Assembly: GCA_016794595.1 (NCBI GenBank)
Contig: JAEUJN010000045.1
Coordinates: forward strand, 1-58,600
Length of the DNA stretch: 58,600 nt
Source of the DNA: Kineosporiaceae bacterium
Lineage (GTDB): Bacteria; Actinomycetota; Actinomycetes; Actinomycetales; Kineosporiaceae
Direction: 5' to 3'
Part shown: positions 27,314 to 36,352 of the stretch, one piece after another
How positions within the stretch are numbered: the first letter of the stretch is position 1
How the letters are laid out: each line of letters begins with the position of its first letter
Position numbers and translations under genes: made by a program
The notes under the pieces: model-generated
What the model saw: the letters and a program-made list of their open reading frames with translations, nothing else
Told to the model about the DNA's origin: nothing
Database searches by the model: none

Positions 27314-28985
27314 CCTCGGCGCCGTCCGCCGCGGCCGCGAGCCGGTCCCAGACGCCGTCGATCCGATGGGCACCGTGGACCCTCAACTCCTGCTTGCGGA
27401 CGCGCTGGCTCGCCGTGAGCGGGAACGGCGCGGTACGCAGCTCGAGGTAGCGCGGGACCTTGTGCGGCGCGAGGTGCCGGGCACAGTGCTCGGCCAGTTC
27501 GCCCGGGTCCACCTCGGCCCGGATCTGCACGTACGCCTTCACCTCCTCCTCGCGCAGGGGGTCGGGCACCGGGACGACGGCGGCCTCGACGACGGCCGGG
27601 TGGCCGCGCAGAACCTCCTCGATCTGGGCCGGGGCGATGTTCTCCCCGCCGCGGCGGATGAGTTCCTTGCGTCGGCCCTCGAAGTAGTAGACGCCGTCCT
27701 GGTCGCGACGCATCAGGTCGCCGGTGCGGATCCACCCGTCGTGGAGCAGGTGCTGCGTGCCCTCGGGATTGCCGAGATACTCGCGGAACGGCACCCACGG
27801 CCCGGACACCTCCAGCTCCCCGGTGGCTGCACCCGTCAGGGTCGCGCCGTCGCCGTCCACGAGACGGACCTGGGCCTCGGGCACGGGGATGCCCAAGGCC
27901 CCGGTGCCGACGTAGCGGTCGGCAACGGCCCGGGGAAGCGCGATCGTCACGCACGTCTCCGACATGCCGTAGTACTCCAGCCACGGGAAGCCGAAGCGGG
28001 CCACGAGCTCGGCGTGCTGCGCCCGCGGGACCCCGACCGCGACGGCGACGTCGATGCGGTGAGCGCGCTCAGCGGGGGTCGGCTCGGCCTTGAGCAGCAG
28101 GTTCGGGATGGCGCCGATGCTCATCAGCCGGGTCACACCGAACCGCACCGCGACATCCCAGAAGCGCGACACGCTGAACCTGCGCATCACCACCAGTGGC
28201 GTGCCCTTCAGCACCGAGGCCAGCAGCAGCCACAGCGGGTCGCCGTAGTGGAACTGCAACGGGCAGAGGATCCGGTCCGAGGCCGTCAGGGGGAGGGTGC
28301 GCAGGAAGATGTCGGCGTAGCGCAACGGCTCGTCGTGGGTGAAGGCGAGCGCCTTCGGCAGGCCGGTGGTGCCGGAGGTGTAGCCCACACTGATGGTGTC
28401 CTCGGGCGTGGCCGCAGGGTCCTCCAGTGGCCTGCCCCGCGCGCCGTAGTGGGCGGCGAGCCCGTCGGGCTCCCGCGCCGCCGGATCGAGTCGCAGCACC
28501 GTGAGCCGGCCGCCGGCCGCGCGTTCGAGGACCTCGGCCGCCGGCCCGTCGGCGATCGCGAGGGTGAGCCCGCGGTCGGCGACGACGTGGCGGGCGTCTG
28601 CGTCACCGACCTTCGCCCCGAACTGGACGACCACCCCCCGCAGCGAGACGACGGCGTAGTAGGCGATGAGGAACTCGGCCCGGTTGCCGATCGCGAGTCC
28701 CACCTCGTCGCCGGGTCCGACCCGCTCGGACAGGCCCGCAGCCAGGCGTTCGGTGGCGGCGAGGAAGTCCCGGCACGACAGTTCGACGCCATCATCGAAG
28801 ATCACCATGGCTCGCGCGCCGCCCTGGCGCAGGCGCGGCACCATCAGCGCGAGCAGCGGTTCGCGCGGCATCTCGGTGAACGCAGCGGGCATGTCGCGCG
28901 GCCAGGTCGGCGCCTCGCCGAGCGTGGCAGCACGCATCGCGTTCTCGGGCATCGCGGTATCGGGCATCGCGTTCTCGGGCATCAT
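27306..28985 (-). CDS. AMP-dependent acyl-CoA ligase (CaiC-like)
   Basis: A 559-residue ANL-superfamily enzyme that activates a carboxylate through an acyl-AMP to a CoA thioester. The P-loop motif is GYTSGTTGLPKALAFTH (about 205), then YYGMSE (A5), TGDLMRRDQDGVYYFEGR (A7/A8) and KELIRRGGENIAPAQIEEVL (hinge and A8). The A10 lysine region is LTASQRVRKQELR. The ISVGYTSGTT and RRGGENIA forms resemble crotonobetaine/carnitine-CoA ligases. The start is uncertain: a 15-bp repeat creates five in-frame ATGs within the first 17 codons. It begins nine bases after the M24 gene stop. Confidence 0.88.
   Translation of the reverse strand: MMPENAMPDTAMPENAMRAATLGEAPTWPRDMPAAFTEMPREPLLALMVPRLRQGGARAMVIFDDGVELSCRDFLAATERLAAGLSERVGPGDEVGLAIGNRAEFLIAYYAVVSLRGVVVQFGAKVGDADARHVVADRGLTLAIADGPAAEVLERAAGGRLTVLRLDPAAREPDGLAAHYGARGRPLEDPAATPEDTISVGYTSGTTGLPKALAFTHDEPLRYADIFLRTLPLTASDRILCPLQFHYGDPLWLLLASVLKGTPLVVMRRFSVSRFWDVAVRFGVTRLMSIGAIPNLLLKAEPTPAERAHRIDVAVAVGVPRAQHAELVARFGFPWLEYYGMSETCVTIALPRAVADRYVGTGALGIPVPEAQVRLVDGDGATLTGAATGELEVSGPWVPFREYLGNPEGTQHLLHDGWIRTGDLMRRDQDGVYYFEGRRKELIRRGGENIAPAQIEEVLRGHPAVVEAAVVPVPDPLREEEVKAYVQIRAEVDPGELAEHCARHLAPHKVPRYLELRTAPFPLTASQRVRKQELRVHGAHRIDGVWDRLAAAADGAEDA
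28935..28979. repeat. 15-bp tandem repeat, three units, at the ligase start
   Basis: CATCGCGTTCTCGGG, CATCGCGGTATCGGG, CATCGCGTTCTCGGG on the plus strand. On the coding strand each unit carries an ATG, encoding MPENA, MPDTA, MPENA. Confidence 0.85.
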
Positions 28986-28994
28986 GGTTCGCGA

Positions 28995-30131
28995 TCAGCC
29001 TGCGGCGCCGGGGATCTCGACTCGCTGCCCCAGGACGACGAGCTCGGACCAATCGCCGTGCGAGGAGATGATGTCGTTGCCCGCGCCGGTGACGTGGACG
29101 GTGTCCTCCACCGAGATGAGCACGGGTGTACTGATCGCGGGCTCCAACGAGTAGAACGAGCCCTCGGGCACGATCTCGGTGGGGTCGCTCTCGGCCCACA
29201 GCAGATGGTGCTCGTGCGGATTCAGTCCGATGGCGTGGCCGAGGAAGTAGGACGACCAGTCCTCCAGGCCGGCATCGCGCATCTGCGCCAGGTACATCTC
29301 GTAGACACCGAGCGAGGTCATCCCAGGCCGGATGCCGAGCATGGTGCGATGGTGCGTCGCCTGTAGCTGCCGGTAGGCATCCGACACCTCGGCCCGCACG
29401 GGCGTGGCGGCGACCATGCGCTGGACGTCGCCGAAGTATCCGTTCACGGTGCAGCCGATCTCGATGTTGATGAGCTGCTCCGGCGTGACGGGAACGTCGC
29501 GAAAGGCCATGCGCAGCGCGTCGTCCCCCCAGCGCAGCGCCAGCCAGGAGACGGTGTCCGCGCCGTGGTGCACCACGGCCTCGCACAGCCGATGGGCGAA
29601 CTCGCGCTCGGTGATGCCCACCGCGGACGCCGCGATCGCATCCGCGATACCGCGTTCCAGCGCCTGCGACGCGCGCAGCATGTGGACCGCCTCATCGGGC
29701 GTCTTGGCGGCGCGGAGCTGCGTGAGCTCGGTGTCGATGCCGCGCAGCTGGATGGCCGGGAACTCGCGACGCAGCGCGTCGGCCACGGCCATCGGCAACT
29801 GCTCGGCCTCGATGCCCACCGTCGCGGTGCCCAACCCCAGATCGCGCAGCAGCGAGACCAGGGCGTCGACCGGCCACTGAGGGTGGGCGAAGAAGCGGAC
29901 CTCGATCCCGTCGCGCACCGAGTCGAACACGTACGGATCGAACCAGTCAGGCGAGAGCAGGATCCGCGACGTCGGCGTCCAGATGACCCAGGTGCGCTCC
30001 TCGGCACCCCAGCCCGCAACCGGGAAGTCGACCCCGCTGAGGTGCCGCAGGGTGGCGCGGGTGTAGCCGACGATCGCGTCGAGGCCCTGCTTCGCGAGCA
30101 GGCCGTCGGCGCCTTCCTCGAGCAGTGTCAT
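28995..30131 (-). CDS. M24-family metallopeptidase (creatinase/prolidase-like)
   Basis: A 378-residue pita-bread-fold enzyme. The N-terminal creatinase-type domain covers about 1-150, the M24 domain about 155-378. Metal-ligand segments are NIEIGCTVNGYFGDVQRM, YFLGHAIGLNPHEHH, YSLEPAI and ISVEDTVHV. The usual first Asp ligand is Glu here (IEIG for IDIG), while the second Asp, the His and both Glu are kept. That pattern allows a peptidase, a creatinase-like amidinohydrolase or a non-metal role. AAAGGA lies eight bases before ATG 30131. It is the first enzyme gene after TetR, 47 bases downstream, so it may take the initial cleavage step on the imported compound (inference). Confidence 0.85.
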   Translation of the reverse strand: MTLLEEGADGLLAKQGLDAIVGYTRATLRHLSGVDFPVAGWGAEERTWVIWTPTSRILLSPDWFDPYVFDSVRDGIEVRFFAHPQWPVDALVSLLRDLGLGTATVGIEAEQLPMAVADALRREFPAIQLRGIDTELTQLRAAKTPDEAVHMLRASQALERGIADAIAASAVGITEREFAHRLCEAVVHHGADTVSWLALRWGDDALRMAFRDVPVTPEQLINIEIGCTVNGYFGDVQRMVAATPVRAEVSDAYRQLQATHHRTMLGIRPGMTSLGVYEMYLAQMRDAGLEDWSSYFLGHAIGLNPHEHHLLWAESDPTEIVPEGSFYSLEPAISTPVLISVEDTVHVTGAGNDIISSHGDWSELVVLGQRVEIPGAAG

Positions 30132-30178
30132 GGTGGTCCTTTCGTGTTCTGCGTACCCGGGGGCGGAGCCGGTCGCCG

Positions 30179-30754
30179 TCAGTGCGGCAGCAGCGCGGCC
30201 AGCAGGTCGTCGAGTAGGGCCAACTGCCGCTTCGCCGGCCACGCCTGGGGGCTCAACTGGGCGTCCAGCACGACGCCACTGGCGAAGGCGCGGAGCAGAT
30301 CGGCCACCGCCGCGACCCGGCGTCTGGGCACCAGACCGTGCAGCCGCTGGCGGAGCAGTTCGCGCACGATGTTGTCGAAGTCGAGCAGGACGGCGCGACA
30401 GTCGGGATCGTTGTCGGCCGCCAGCAGGGCGAAGCGCGCGCGCTCCTCCTCGTGCCCTCGAGGGGTGAGCGGGAGCAGCCACGCCATGAACGTTCTGAGC
30501 CGATCGCGCGGCTCGTGGTGGCTCTCGTCGATCTCGTCGAGGGTGGCTTGCCAGGTGTCACAGATCTGGTGTGCCAGATCAGTCATGAGCGCCTGGCGGT
30601 TCGCGTAGTAGTGCGTCACCATCGTCAGCGAACCGCCCATCTCGGTGGCGATGTTCCGCAGCGACAGGCCCGCCGCGCCGTCACGCGCGAGGAGCATGAG
30701 CGCCACGTTCGCGATGGCGCGACGCCGCGCCTCGTGGTCGACAACCCGAGGCAT
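30179..30754 (-). CDS. TetR-family transcriptional regulator
   Basis: A 191-residue repressor-type protein. The N-terminal HTH is at about 10-57 (AIANVALMLLARDGAAGLSL, RNIATEMGGSLTMVTHYYAN). The ligand domain ends in the BetI-like C-terminal helix region. It heads the minus-strand operon and diverges from the peptide-type ABC importer, so it probably controls both through the inverted repeat at 30833-30860. Its ligand is likely the imported substrate or its CoA ester (inference). Confidence 0.93.
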   Translation of the reverse strand: MPRVVDHEARRRAIANVALMLLARDGAAGLSLRNIATEMGGSLTMVTHYYANRQALMTDLAHQICDTWQATLDEIDESHHEPRDRLRTFMAWLLPLTPRGHEEERARFALLAADNDPDCRAVLLDFDNIVRELLRQRLHGLVPRRRVAAVADLLRAFASGVVLDAQLSPQAWPAKRQLALLDDLLAALLPH

Positions 30755-30832
30755 CTGTCCTGGTCCTCTCGGTCATGAGAAGCGCATAATCCTTACTGCT
30801 GCAACCGAAGCGGGGTACAGCCAACCGCCCGA

Positions 30833-30860
30833 TTTTTGTATGCTAGGTGATACACAAAAA
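30833..30860. promoter_or_regulatory. Candidate TetR operator in the divergent promoter region
   Basis: TGTAT and ATACA (30837-30854) flank an 8-nt spacer, extended by T5 on the left and A5 on the right. It is the most AT-rich and symmetric site of the 242-base region between the tetR start and the binding-protein start. Confidence 0.5.
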
Positions 30861-30873
30861 CCGGTCAAGGCTC

Positions 30874-30902
30874 TTGCTGAACCGTGTGCGACGTAGTAGA
30901 AC
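30874..30902 (+). promoter_or_regulatory. Possible promoter of the ABC importer operon
   Basis: TTGCTG (30874-30879), 17-base spacer, TAGAAC (30897-30902), about 95 bases before the binding-protein ATG and just right of the candidate operator. Pattern match only. Confidence 0.35.
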
Positions 30903-30996
30903 ACTCGTAACACTACGGCCCGCAGCCCCCGCCAGCGGTCCCATTCGCCCGGAAGCCGACCGACTTCCCTCCGTTGTGACAGGCCAGGGAGCCAGC

Positions 30997-32676
30997 ATGA
31001 ACCCCCACCGCCGCGATTCGGCAACAGCCCGCCCAGTGCGATCGTTCGTGGGCCTCGCACTCGTGTGCACACTCGCACTCGGTGCGTGCTCGTCGGCGGC
31101 GCAGACGCCGAACCCCGCGGGCAGCTCCAGCGACGGTGCCGGTGGTGGGCTGACGCCGCTGACCCCGGCGGCGAAGGGCCCGCTCGACTCGATCACCTGG
31201 AACCTCGGCGGCGGCGAACCGACCTCACTCGACTACAGCTACACCTGGGACACCGGCCCCGGGAACATGGTGCTCGCCAATCTGTGCGACAACCTCATGC
31301 GGCAGAACCCCGACTCGAGCTACTCACCGGCCCTCGCCAGCGCGGTCACGACTCCGGATCCGACGACCTACGTCTACGAGCTGCGTGCGGGTGTCACCTT
31401 CAGCGACGGCACGCCGATGACCGCGGACGACGTCGCGTTCAGCCTGCAGCGTCAACTCGACCCGGACATCGGGTCCTATTGGGGCGTGTGGTTCCAGAAC
31501 GTCGCCAGCGTGACGGCCACCGGGCCGATGCAGGTCACCGTCAAACTGAAGGCTCCGGACGTCCTGTTCGGTCAGATGATGGCCACGTCCGCGGGCGCCG
31601 TCGTCCAGAAGGCCTACGTCGAGGCCAAGGGCAAGGACTACGGCACGGCCGCCGGCGGCGTGATGTGCACCGGCCCCTATGAGCTCACGAAGTGGTCCAG
31701 CGGAACGGGTATCACCCTCACAGCGCGGGACGACTACTGGGACAAGACGCTGCAGCCCAAGGTGAAGTCGATCAACTTCACGTTCGTGCGCGAACCGGCC
31801 ACCGTCACCAACGGCCTGCTCACCGGCTCCATCGACGGCACCTGGACGACGCCCATTTCCGGCCTCGGCCAGCTCCAGGCCGCGACGAACGGCAAGGTCT
31901 GGTCCAACACCGGCACCTGGTCGACGATGCTCAGCATGGCCAGCTTCTCCGGTGCGCTGAAGGACCCCCGTATCCGCCAGGCCCTGCAGAAGTCCATCGA
32001 CTACCAGGGCATCACGACCGGCCTCCTGCGCGGTACGGCCACCCCGGCGCCGGCCGCCGTGGGTCCGGCCTACTGGGGCTACGCGAAGGACGCCTACGCG
32101 GCGGCGCACGCGGCGCTCCCACCGGCCAGGCAGGATCTCGAAGGCGCCAAGGCGCTCGTCGTGGCCGCCGGAGCGCCCAGTTCGCCGATCGTCCTCGCCT
32201 TCGACGCGGGCGACGCCATTGCCGCCTCGACCGTCGCCTCGATCCAGGACTCGGCGAAGAAGGTCGGTCTGGCGGTGGAGCTGAAGCCGCTGCCGGCCGC
32301 GACCCTCGTCACCCTGTGGTACGACCCCGCCGCTCGCAAAGGGGTGGACGCCATCTATTCCACCAGCAGCGGCGACATCCCCGAGCCGTTGGAGGTCTTC
32401 GCTCAGTTCGTCTCCACCTCGCCGCTCAACTACACCGGCTTCGTGAACCCGGCCTACGACGATCCGATCGCGCAGGCGCGTGCCACGAGCGACCCCGCGC
32501 AGCGGGCAGCGTTGGTGGCCAAGGGACAGGCCGCGGCGGCGGAGATCGTGCAGACGTTCCTGCCGCTGTCGAACAACCAAGTCCTGCTCTACCTGAACAA
32601 GCGCGTCACAGGAGCTCCGGTGAACTCCCTGAGCTCGCTGTACTACCCCTGGGCGGCGACCCTGGGCGCGCCATGA
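30997..32676 (+). CDS. ABC transporter substrate-binding lipoprotein (peptide/opine/nickel family 5)
   Basis: A 559-residue SBP_bac_5 protein. The signal and lipobox LGAC place the lipidated Cys at about residue 31. The family core follows: LRAGVTFSDGTPMTADDVAF, the hinge GPYELTKWSSGTGITLTARD and the late LYLNKRV segment. It binds the substrate outside the membrane for the permeases encoded next. AGGGAG lies about six bases before ATG 30997. The ATGA-type overlap with the permease gene shows coupling. The ligand cannot be told from sequence. Confidence 0.92.
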   Translation: MNPHRRDSATARPVRSFVGLALVCTLALGACSSAAQTPNPAGSSSDGAGGGLTPLTPAAKGPLDSITWNLGGGEPTSLDYSYTWDTGPGNMVLANLCDNLMRQNPDSSYSPALASAVTTPDPTTYVYELRAGVTFSDGTPMTADDVAFSLQRQLDPDIGSYWGVWFQNVASVTATGPMQVTVKLKAPDVLFGQMMATSAGAVVQKAYVEAKGKDYGTAAGGVMCTGPYELTKWSSGTGITLTARDDYWDKTLQPKVKSINFTFVREPATVTNGLLTGSIDGTWTTPISGLGQLQAATNGKVWSNTGTWSTMLSMASFSGALKDPRIRQALQKSIDYQGITTGLLRGTATPAPAAVGPAYWGYAKDAYAAAHAALPPARQDLEGAKALVVAAGAPSSPIVLAFDAGDAIAASTVASIQDSAKKVGLAVELKPLPAATLVTLWYDPAARKGVDAIYSTSSGDIPEPLEVFAQFVSTSPLNYTGFVNPAYDDPIAQARATSDPAQRAALVAKGQAAAAEIVQTFLPLSNNQVLLYLNKRVTGAPVNSLSSLYYPWAATLGAP

Positions 32677-33623
32677 TCCGATTCCTGCTCGGCCGGCTCG
32701 GCCGGCTGGTCGCGATCCTGGTCCTCGCCAGCATGCTGGTCTTCGCGGCGGTGTACCTGGCGCCGGGATCGCCGATCAGCGTGCTCTCCGGTGGGCGCAG
32801 CCTGACGCCCGAGCAGGTTCAGCGGCTGACCGAGCAGTACCACCTCGACGATCCGCTGTGGACGAGGTACTGGGACTGGCTCAGTGCCGTCCTGAGCGGC
32901 GACCTCGGCCAGTCGTTGGTGAGCCGTGAGCCGGTGTCCACCCTCGTCGCCGACCGGGCGGGGACCACCGTGCTGCTGGTGCTCTACGCCACCGTGCTCA
33001 TCGTGGTGATCGGTCTCACGGCGGGCGCCATCGCGGCGCTGCGGGGCGGCCTGACCGACACGGCGATCGTCATGGGCACCGGCGCGATCGCGGCCGTGCC
33101 CTCGTTCGTCGCCGCGACCGGCCTGGTATCGGTGTTCGCGTTGCGGCTGGCGTGGTTTCCCGTGTTCGGGGACGGAGCGGGGTCGGGAATGGCCGGCCGG
33201 CTGTGGCATCTGACCCTGCCGGCCGTTGCGCTCGCCCTGTCCGCCATGGGGGTGAGCGCCCGCGTCACGCGCACCTCGGTCCTGCACGAGCAGGACAACG
33301 AGTTCGTGCACATCGCCCGGATCCGGGGGCTGCCGAACGCCCGGATCCTGCGGCGCCACGTGTTCCGTAACGCGCTGATCCCGGTCACCACCGCACTGGG
33401 CATCACGGTGGCCGGCCTCATCGCGGGTTCGGTGGTGGTGGAACAGGCGTTCTCCCTGTCGGGGCTCGGCACGCTGCTGGTCCAGTCGGTGCAGGTCGAC
33501 GACTTCGCGGTGATCCAGGCCGTCACCCTGATCCTGGTCACCGCGTTCGTGATCGTGAACACGGTTGCCGACCTCGTCCATCCGCTGCTGGATCCGCGGC
33601 TGCAGAAGGGGCGATCGGCATGA
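32673..33623 (+). CDS. ABC transporter permease (DppB/OppB family)
   Basis: A 316-residue permease with six helices. The N terminus FLLGRLGRLVAILVLAS and the following APGSPISVLSG are typical of OppB-type subunits. The EAA-like loop that docks the ATPase reads ARIRGLPNARILRRHVFRNA at about 220. The start overlaps the binding-protein stop and the stop overlaps the DppC-type gene, all by four bases. Confidence 0.93.
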   Translation: MIRFLLGRLGRLVAILVLASMLVFAAVYLAPGSPISVLSGGRSLTPEQVQRLTEQYHLDDPLWTRYWDWLSAVLSGDLGQSLVSREPVSTLVADRAGTTVLLVLYATVLIVVIGLTAGAIAALRGGLTDTAIVMGTGAIAAVPSFVAATGLVSVFALRLAWFPVFGDGAGSGMAGRLWHLTLPAVALALSAMGVSARVTRTSVLHEQDNEFVHIARIRGLPNARILRRHVFRNALIPVTTALGITVAGLIAGSVVVEQAFSLSGLGTLLVQSVQVDDFAVIQAVTLILVTAFVIVNTVADLVHPLLDPRLQKGRSA

Positions 33624-34513
33624 CGCCGACCACCAAGACGACCACCACGGCCCCGACCACCGAGCTCGGACCTGCACTCATCCGCGGTACGTCCCGCCGG
33701 ATCGCCCGGCTCGGCGGCGCGACGATGGCCTCGTCCGCGGTGTTCGCCGGGCTCGTCGGCGTCGCCGTCCTCGCACCCGTGATCGCACCCCACGATCCCG
33801 AGCAGACCGATCTCTCGGCGATCTACCGGGGCGTCTCGGCCACCCACCTGCTCGGGACGGACGAACTCGGCCGCGACATCCTCTCCCGCCTGATCTGGGC
33901 CACCCGGGTGAGCCTGGCCGCACCGCTGCTGGTGGTCCTGTTCGCCGGCGTGCTCGGCCTGGCGATCGCCCTGACCACGGCATGGCGCGGCGGCCGCTTC
34001 GACTCCGTCACGACCGGCTCGCTCGACATCCTGCTGGGCTTCCCGGGGATCCTGCTCGCCATCCTCGCCGTGGCCTTCTTCGGTGCCGGGCTGACGGCAC
34101 CGATCGCCGCGCTCACGATCGCCTACACGCCGTACTTCGCCCGGCTCATGCGCGCGGTGGCCCGGCGGGAGATGTCACAGACCTACGTCGGGGCGCTGAC
34201 CCAGCTCGGGTACGGCGGCTTGCGGACGACGCTGCGCCACGTCGCCCCGAACATCGCGCCGTTCGCCGTGGCCCAGTCAGCGGTCCTGTTCGCCTACGCC
34301 ACAGTCGATCTCGCGGCGCTGTCGTTCCTGGGCCTGGGCGTGCAGCCGCCGGCGGCCGACTGGGGAAGCATGGTGGCGATCGGGCAGAGCGGCGTCCTGC
34401 AGGGCCACCCACTGCCGGCCGTCAGCGCCGGAGTGATGATCATCCTCACTGTCATGGCGCTCAACGTGCTGGGCGAGGGGATCGCCGATCGAGCCTCGCG
34501 GAGAAGTCGATGA
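33620..34513 (+). CDS. ABC transporter permease (DppC/OppC family)
   Basis: A 297-residue permease with a Thr-rich N terminus, six helices, the loop HLLGTDELGRDILSRLIWAT typical of OppC subunits and the coupling loop GALTQLGYGGLRTTLRHVAP. It pairs with the DppB-type subunit to form the channel. Both ends overlap neighbouring genes by four bases. Confidence 0.93.
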   Translation: MTPTTKTTTTAPTTELGPALIRGTSRRIARLGGATMASSAVFAGLVGVAVLAPVIAPHDPEQTDLSAIYRGVSATHLLGTDELGRDILSRLIWATRVSLAAPLLVVLFAGVLGLAIALTTAWRGGRFDSVTTGSLDILLGFPGILLAILAVAFFGAGLTAPIAALTIAYTPYFARLMRAVARREMSQTYVGALTQLGYGGLRTTLRHVAPNIAPFAVAQSAVLFAYATVDLAALSFLGLGVQPPAADWGSMVAIGQSGVLQGHPLPAVSAGVMIILTVMALNVLGEGIADRASRRSR

Positions 34514-35502
34514 GCCCGGTCCTGGAGATCCGCGATCTCGAGCTCGCAGTGCCGGTGGACGGCGTCCGGCGCCGCGTCCTGCGCTCGGTCTCGCTGGAGA
34601 TCGCCGCCGGCGAGGCCCTGGGCCTGGTCGGGGAATCCGGCTCCGGCAAGTCGATGACGGCGCGCGCCGTGACCGGGCTGCTGCCGCGCGGCGCGCAGGC
34701 GAGCGGCGACGTCCTGTTCGAGGGCCAGCGGCTCGACGAGATGAGCCGGCGCGCGCTCGCGGAGCACCGGAGCAGCGGCGTTGCCCTGATCCCGCAGGAC
34801 CCCCGGACATCGATCAATCCCGTGCACACCGTCGGCGACTTCCTCACCGAGCCGCTGCGCGTGCTGCAGTCGCTGACGGCCACCGATGCCGCAGACCGCG
34901 CGGTGGCCGCGCTGGCCGACGTCGGGATCCCCGATGGTCGGCGACGGCTCGAGCAGTACCCGCACGAACTGTCGGGTGGACTCCTGCAGCGCGTCATGAT
35001 CTGTGCCGCCCTGCTGTCCGAGGCGCGCCTCATCGTGGCGGACGAGCCGACCACGGCCCTGGACGTCACGACGCAGTCGGAGGTGATGGCCATCCTCAGC
35101 GAGCTGCGGACTCACCGGCGGCTCGCGGTGTTGTTCATCACTCACGACCTCGAACTGGCCGCGGCCGTCTGCGATCGCATCGCCGTCCTGTACGCGGGCG
35201 AGATCGTCGAGGTGCAGCCGGCGGCTTCGCTGGCGGACAGCCCTCGCCACCCCTACACGCGCGGGCTCCTGTCGGCTCGTCCGAGCATCGACACGCAGAT
35301 CTACCCGTTGCCGGCCATCCCCGGCCGCGCGATGTCACCGCACGATGCGGGCGAGGGCTGCGCGTTCGCCGCGCGCTGCTCGTACACGCAGGCGACGTGC
35401 GACGCCGGCCACCCGGCGCTGGAGAGGTACGCCGGGGCCCTCGTCAGGTGTGTGCGCGCCGAGGAACTCGGCCCCCTGACGTCCCGTGGTGCCGGTGACT
35501 GA
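34510..35502 (+). CDS. ABC transporter ATP-binding protein (DppD/OppD family)
   Basis: A 330-residue ATPase with Walker A GESGSGKSMTARAV, Q-loop ALIPQDPRTSINPV, signature LSGGLLQRVMICAAL and Walker B RLIVADEPTTALD. The C-terminal oligopeptide-transporter extension has the cysteine set GCAFAARCSYTQATCDAGHP, which in family members binds an iron-sulfur cluster. ATG 34510 overlaps the permease stop. Confidence 0.94.
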   Translation: MSPVLEIRDLELAVPVDGVRRRVLRSVSLEIAAGEALGLVGESGSGKSMTARAVTGLLPRGAQASGDVLFEGQRLDEMSRRALAEHRSSGVALIPQDPRTSINPVHTVGDFLTEPLRVLQSLTATDAADRAVAALADVGIPDGRRRLEQYPHELSGGLLQRVMICAALLSEARLIVADEPTTALDVTTQSEVMAILSELRTHRRLAVLFITHDLELAAAVCDRIAVLYAGEIVEVQPAASLADSPRHPYTRGLLSARPSIDTQIYPLPAIPGRAMSPHDAGEGCAFAARCSYTQATCDAGHPALERYAGALVRCVRAEELGPLTSRGAGD

Positions 35503-35503
35503 C

Positions 35504-36352
35504 ATGACCACTGCCATCCTCGACGTCCGCAACGTCTCCAAGGTGTTCTCACGGCGTCGGAGCACCGCTGACGATTCGGGCGTTCGAGCTCTCGACGATG
35601 TCTCGTTCACCCTCGACCAGGGCGGCTCGACCGCCATCGTCGGGGAGTCCGGAAGCGGCAAGAGCACGCTCGCACGCATCATCTGCGGCCTCGAGACCGC
35701 GACCGTTGGTCAGGTGCTGTTCCAGGGGGCGCCCCGAGGCGCCGGCCGCGGCCGTGCGGCCCGGCGGCAGGAGGCTCGCCAGATCCAGATGGTGTTCCAG
35801 GACCCCTACAGCTCCCTCGACCCTCGTCAGAGCGGGCACAGCTGCCTGGACGAGACGCTCCGGGTACACACCGACCGCTCCGCGCGCGAGCGTCGCGACA
35901 TCGTGGCCGGCCTCGGTGAGCAGGTCGGCCTGGGCGAGAAGGAGTTACAGGCCACGCCGCGCCGGTTGTCCGGTGGTCAGCGCCAGCGGCTCGCCATCGC
36001 CCGGGCCCTCGCCGTCGAGCCGTCGGTGCTGATCCTCGACGAGGCCGTCTCCGCGCTCGACGTGTCCGTGCAGGCGCAGATCCTCAACCTGCTCGTCGAC
36101 CTGCGTCGCGCTCGGGGGCTGTCGTACCTCTTCGTCTCGCACGACCTGGCCGTCGTGCGGCAGATCAGCGAGCACGTGATCGTCATGCGCAAGGGTGCCA
36201 TCGTGGAGTCCGGTCGCACGGATGACGTGCTGTCGAATCCGAAGGCTCCGTACACCCGGCTCCTGCGTGACAGCGTGCCCAGGCGAGGCTGGCAGCCCCG
36301 CCGGTCCTCGAGACCCGCGGACCCGACCGACCCACTCGGCAGACCTCAGTAG
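35504..36352 (+). CDS. ABC transporter ATP-binding protein (DppF/OppF family)
   Basis: A 282-residue ATPase with Walker A GESGSGKSTLARII, Q-loop MVFQDPYSSLDPRQ, signature LSGGQRQRLAIARAL and Walker B VLILDEAVSALD (Ala where most have Pro). It is shorter than usual OppF and lacks the cysteine-bearing C-terminal extension. The ATG immediately follows the DppD stop; an in-frame GTG 18 bases upstream is possible. Its stop overlaps the stop of the RTX gene on the other strand by seven bases, so no spacer separates the convergent transcripts. Confidence 0.93.
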   Translation: MTTAILDVRNVSKVFSRRRSTADDSGVRALDDVSFTLDQGGSTAIVGESGSGKSTLARIICGLETATVGQVLFQGAPRGAGRGRAARRQEARQIQMVFQDPYSSLDPRQSGHSCLDETLRVHTDRSARERRDIVAGLGEQVGLGEKELQATPRRLSGGQRQRLAIARALAVEPSVLILDEAVSALDVSVQAQILNLLVDLRRARGLSYLFVSHDLAVVRQISEHVIVMRKGAIVESGRTDDVLSNPKAPYTRLLRDSVPRRGWQPRRSSRPADPTDPLGRPQ

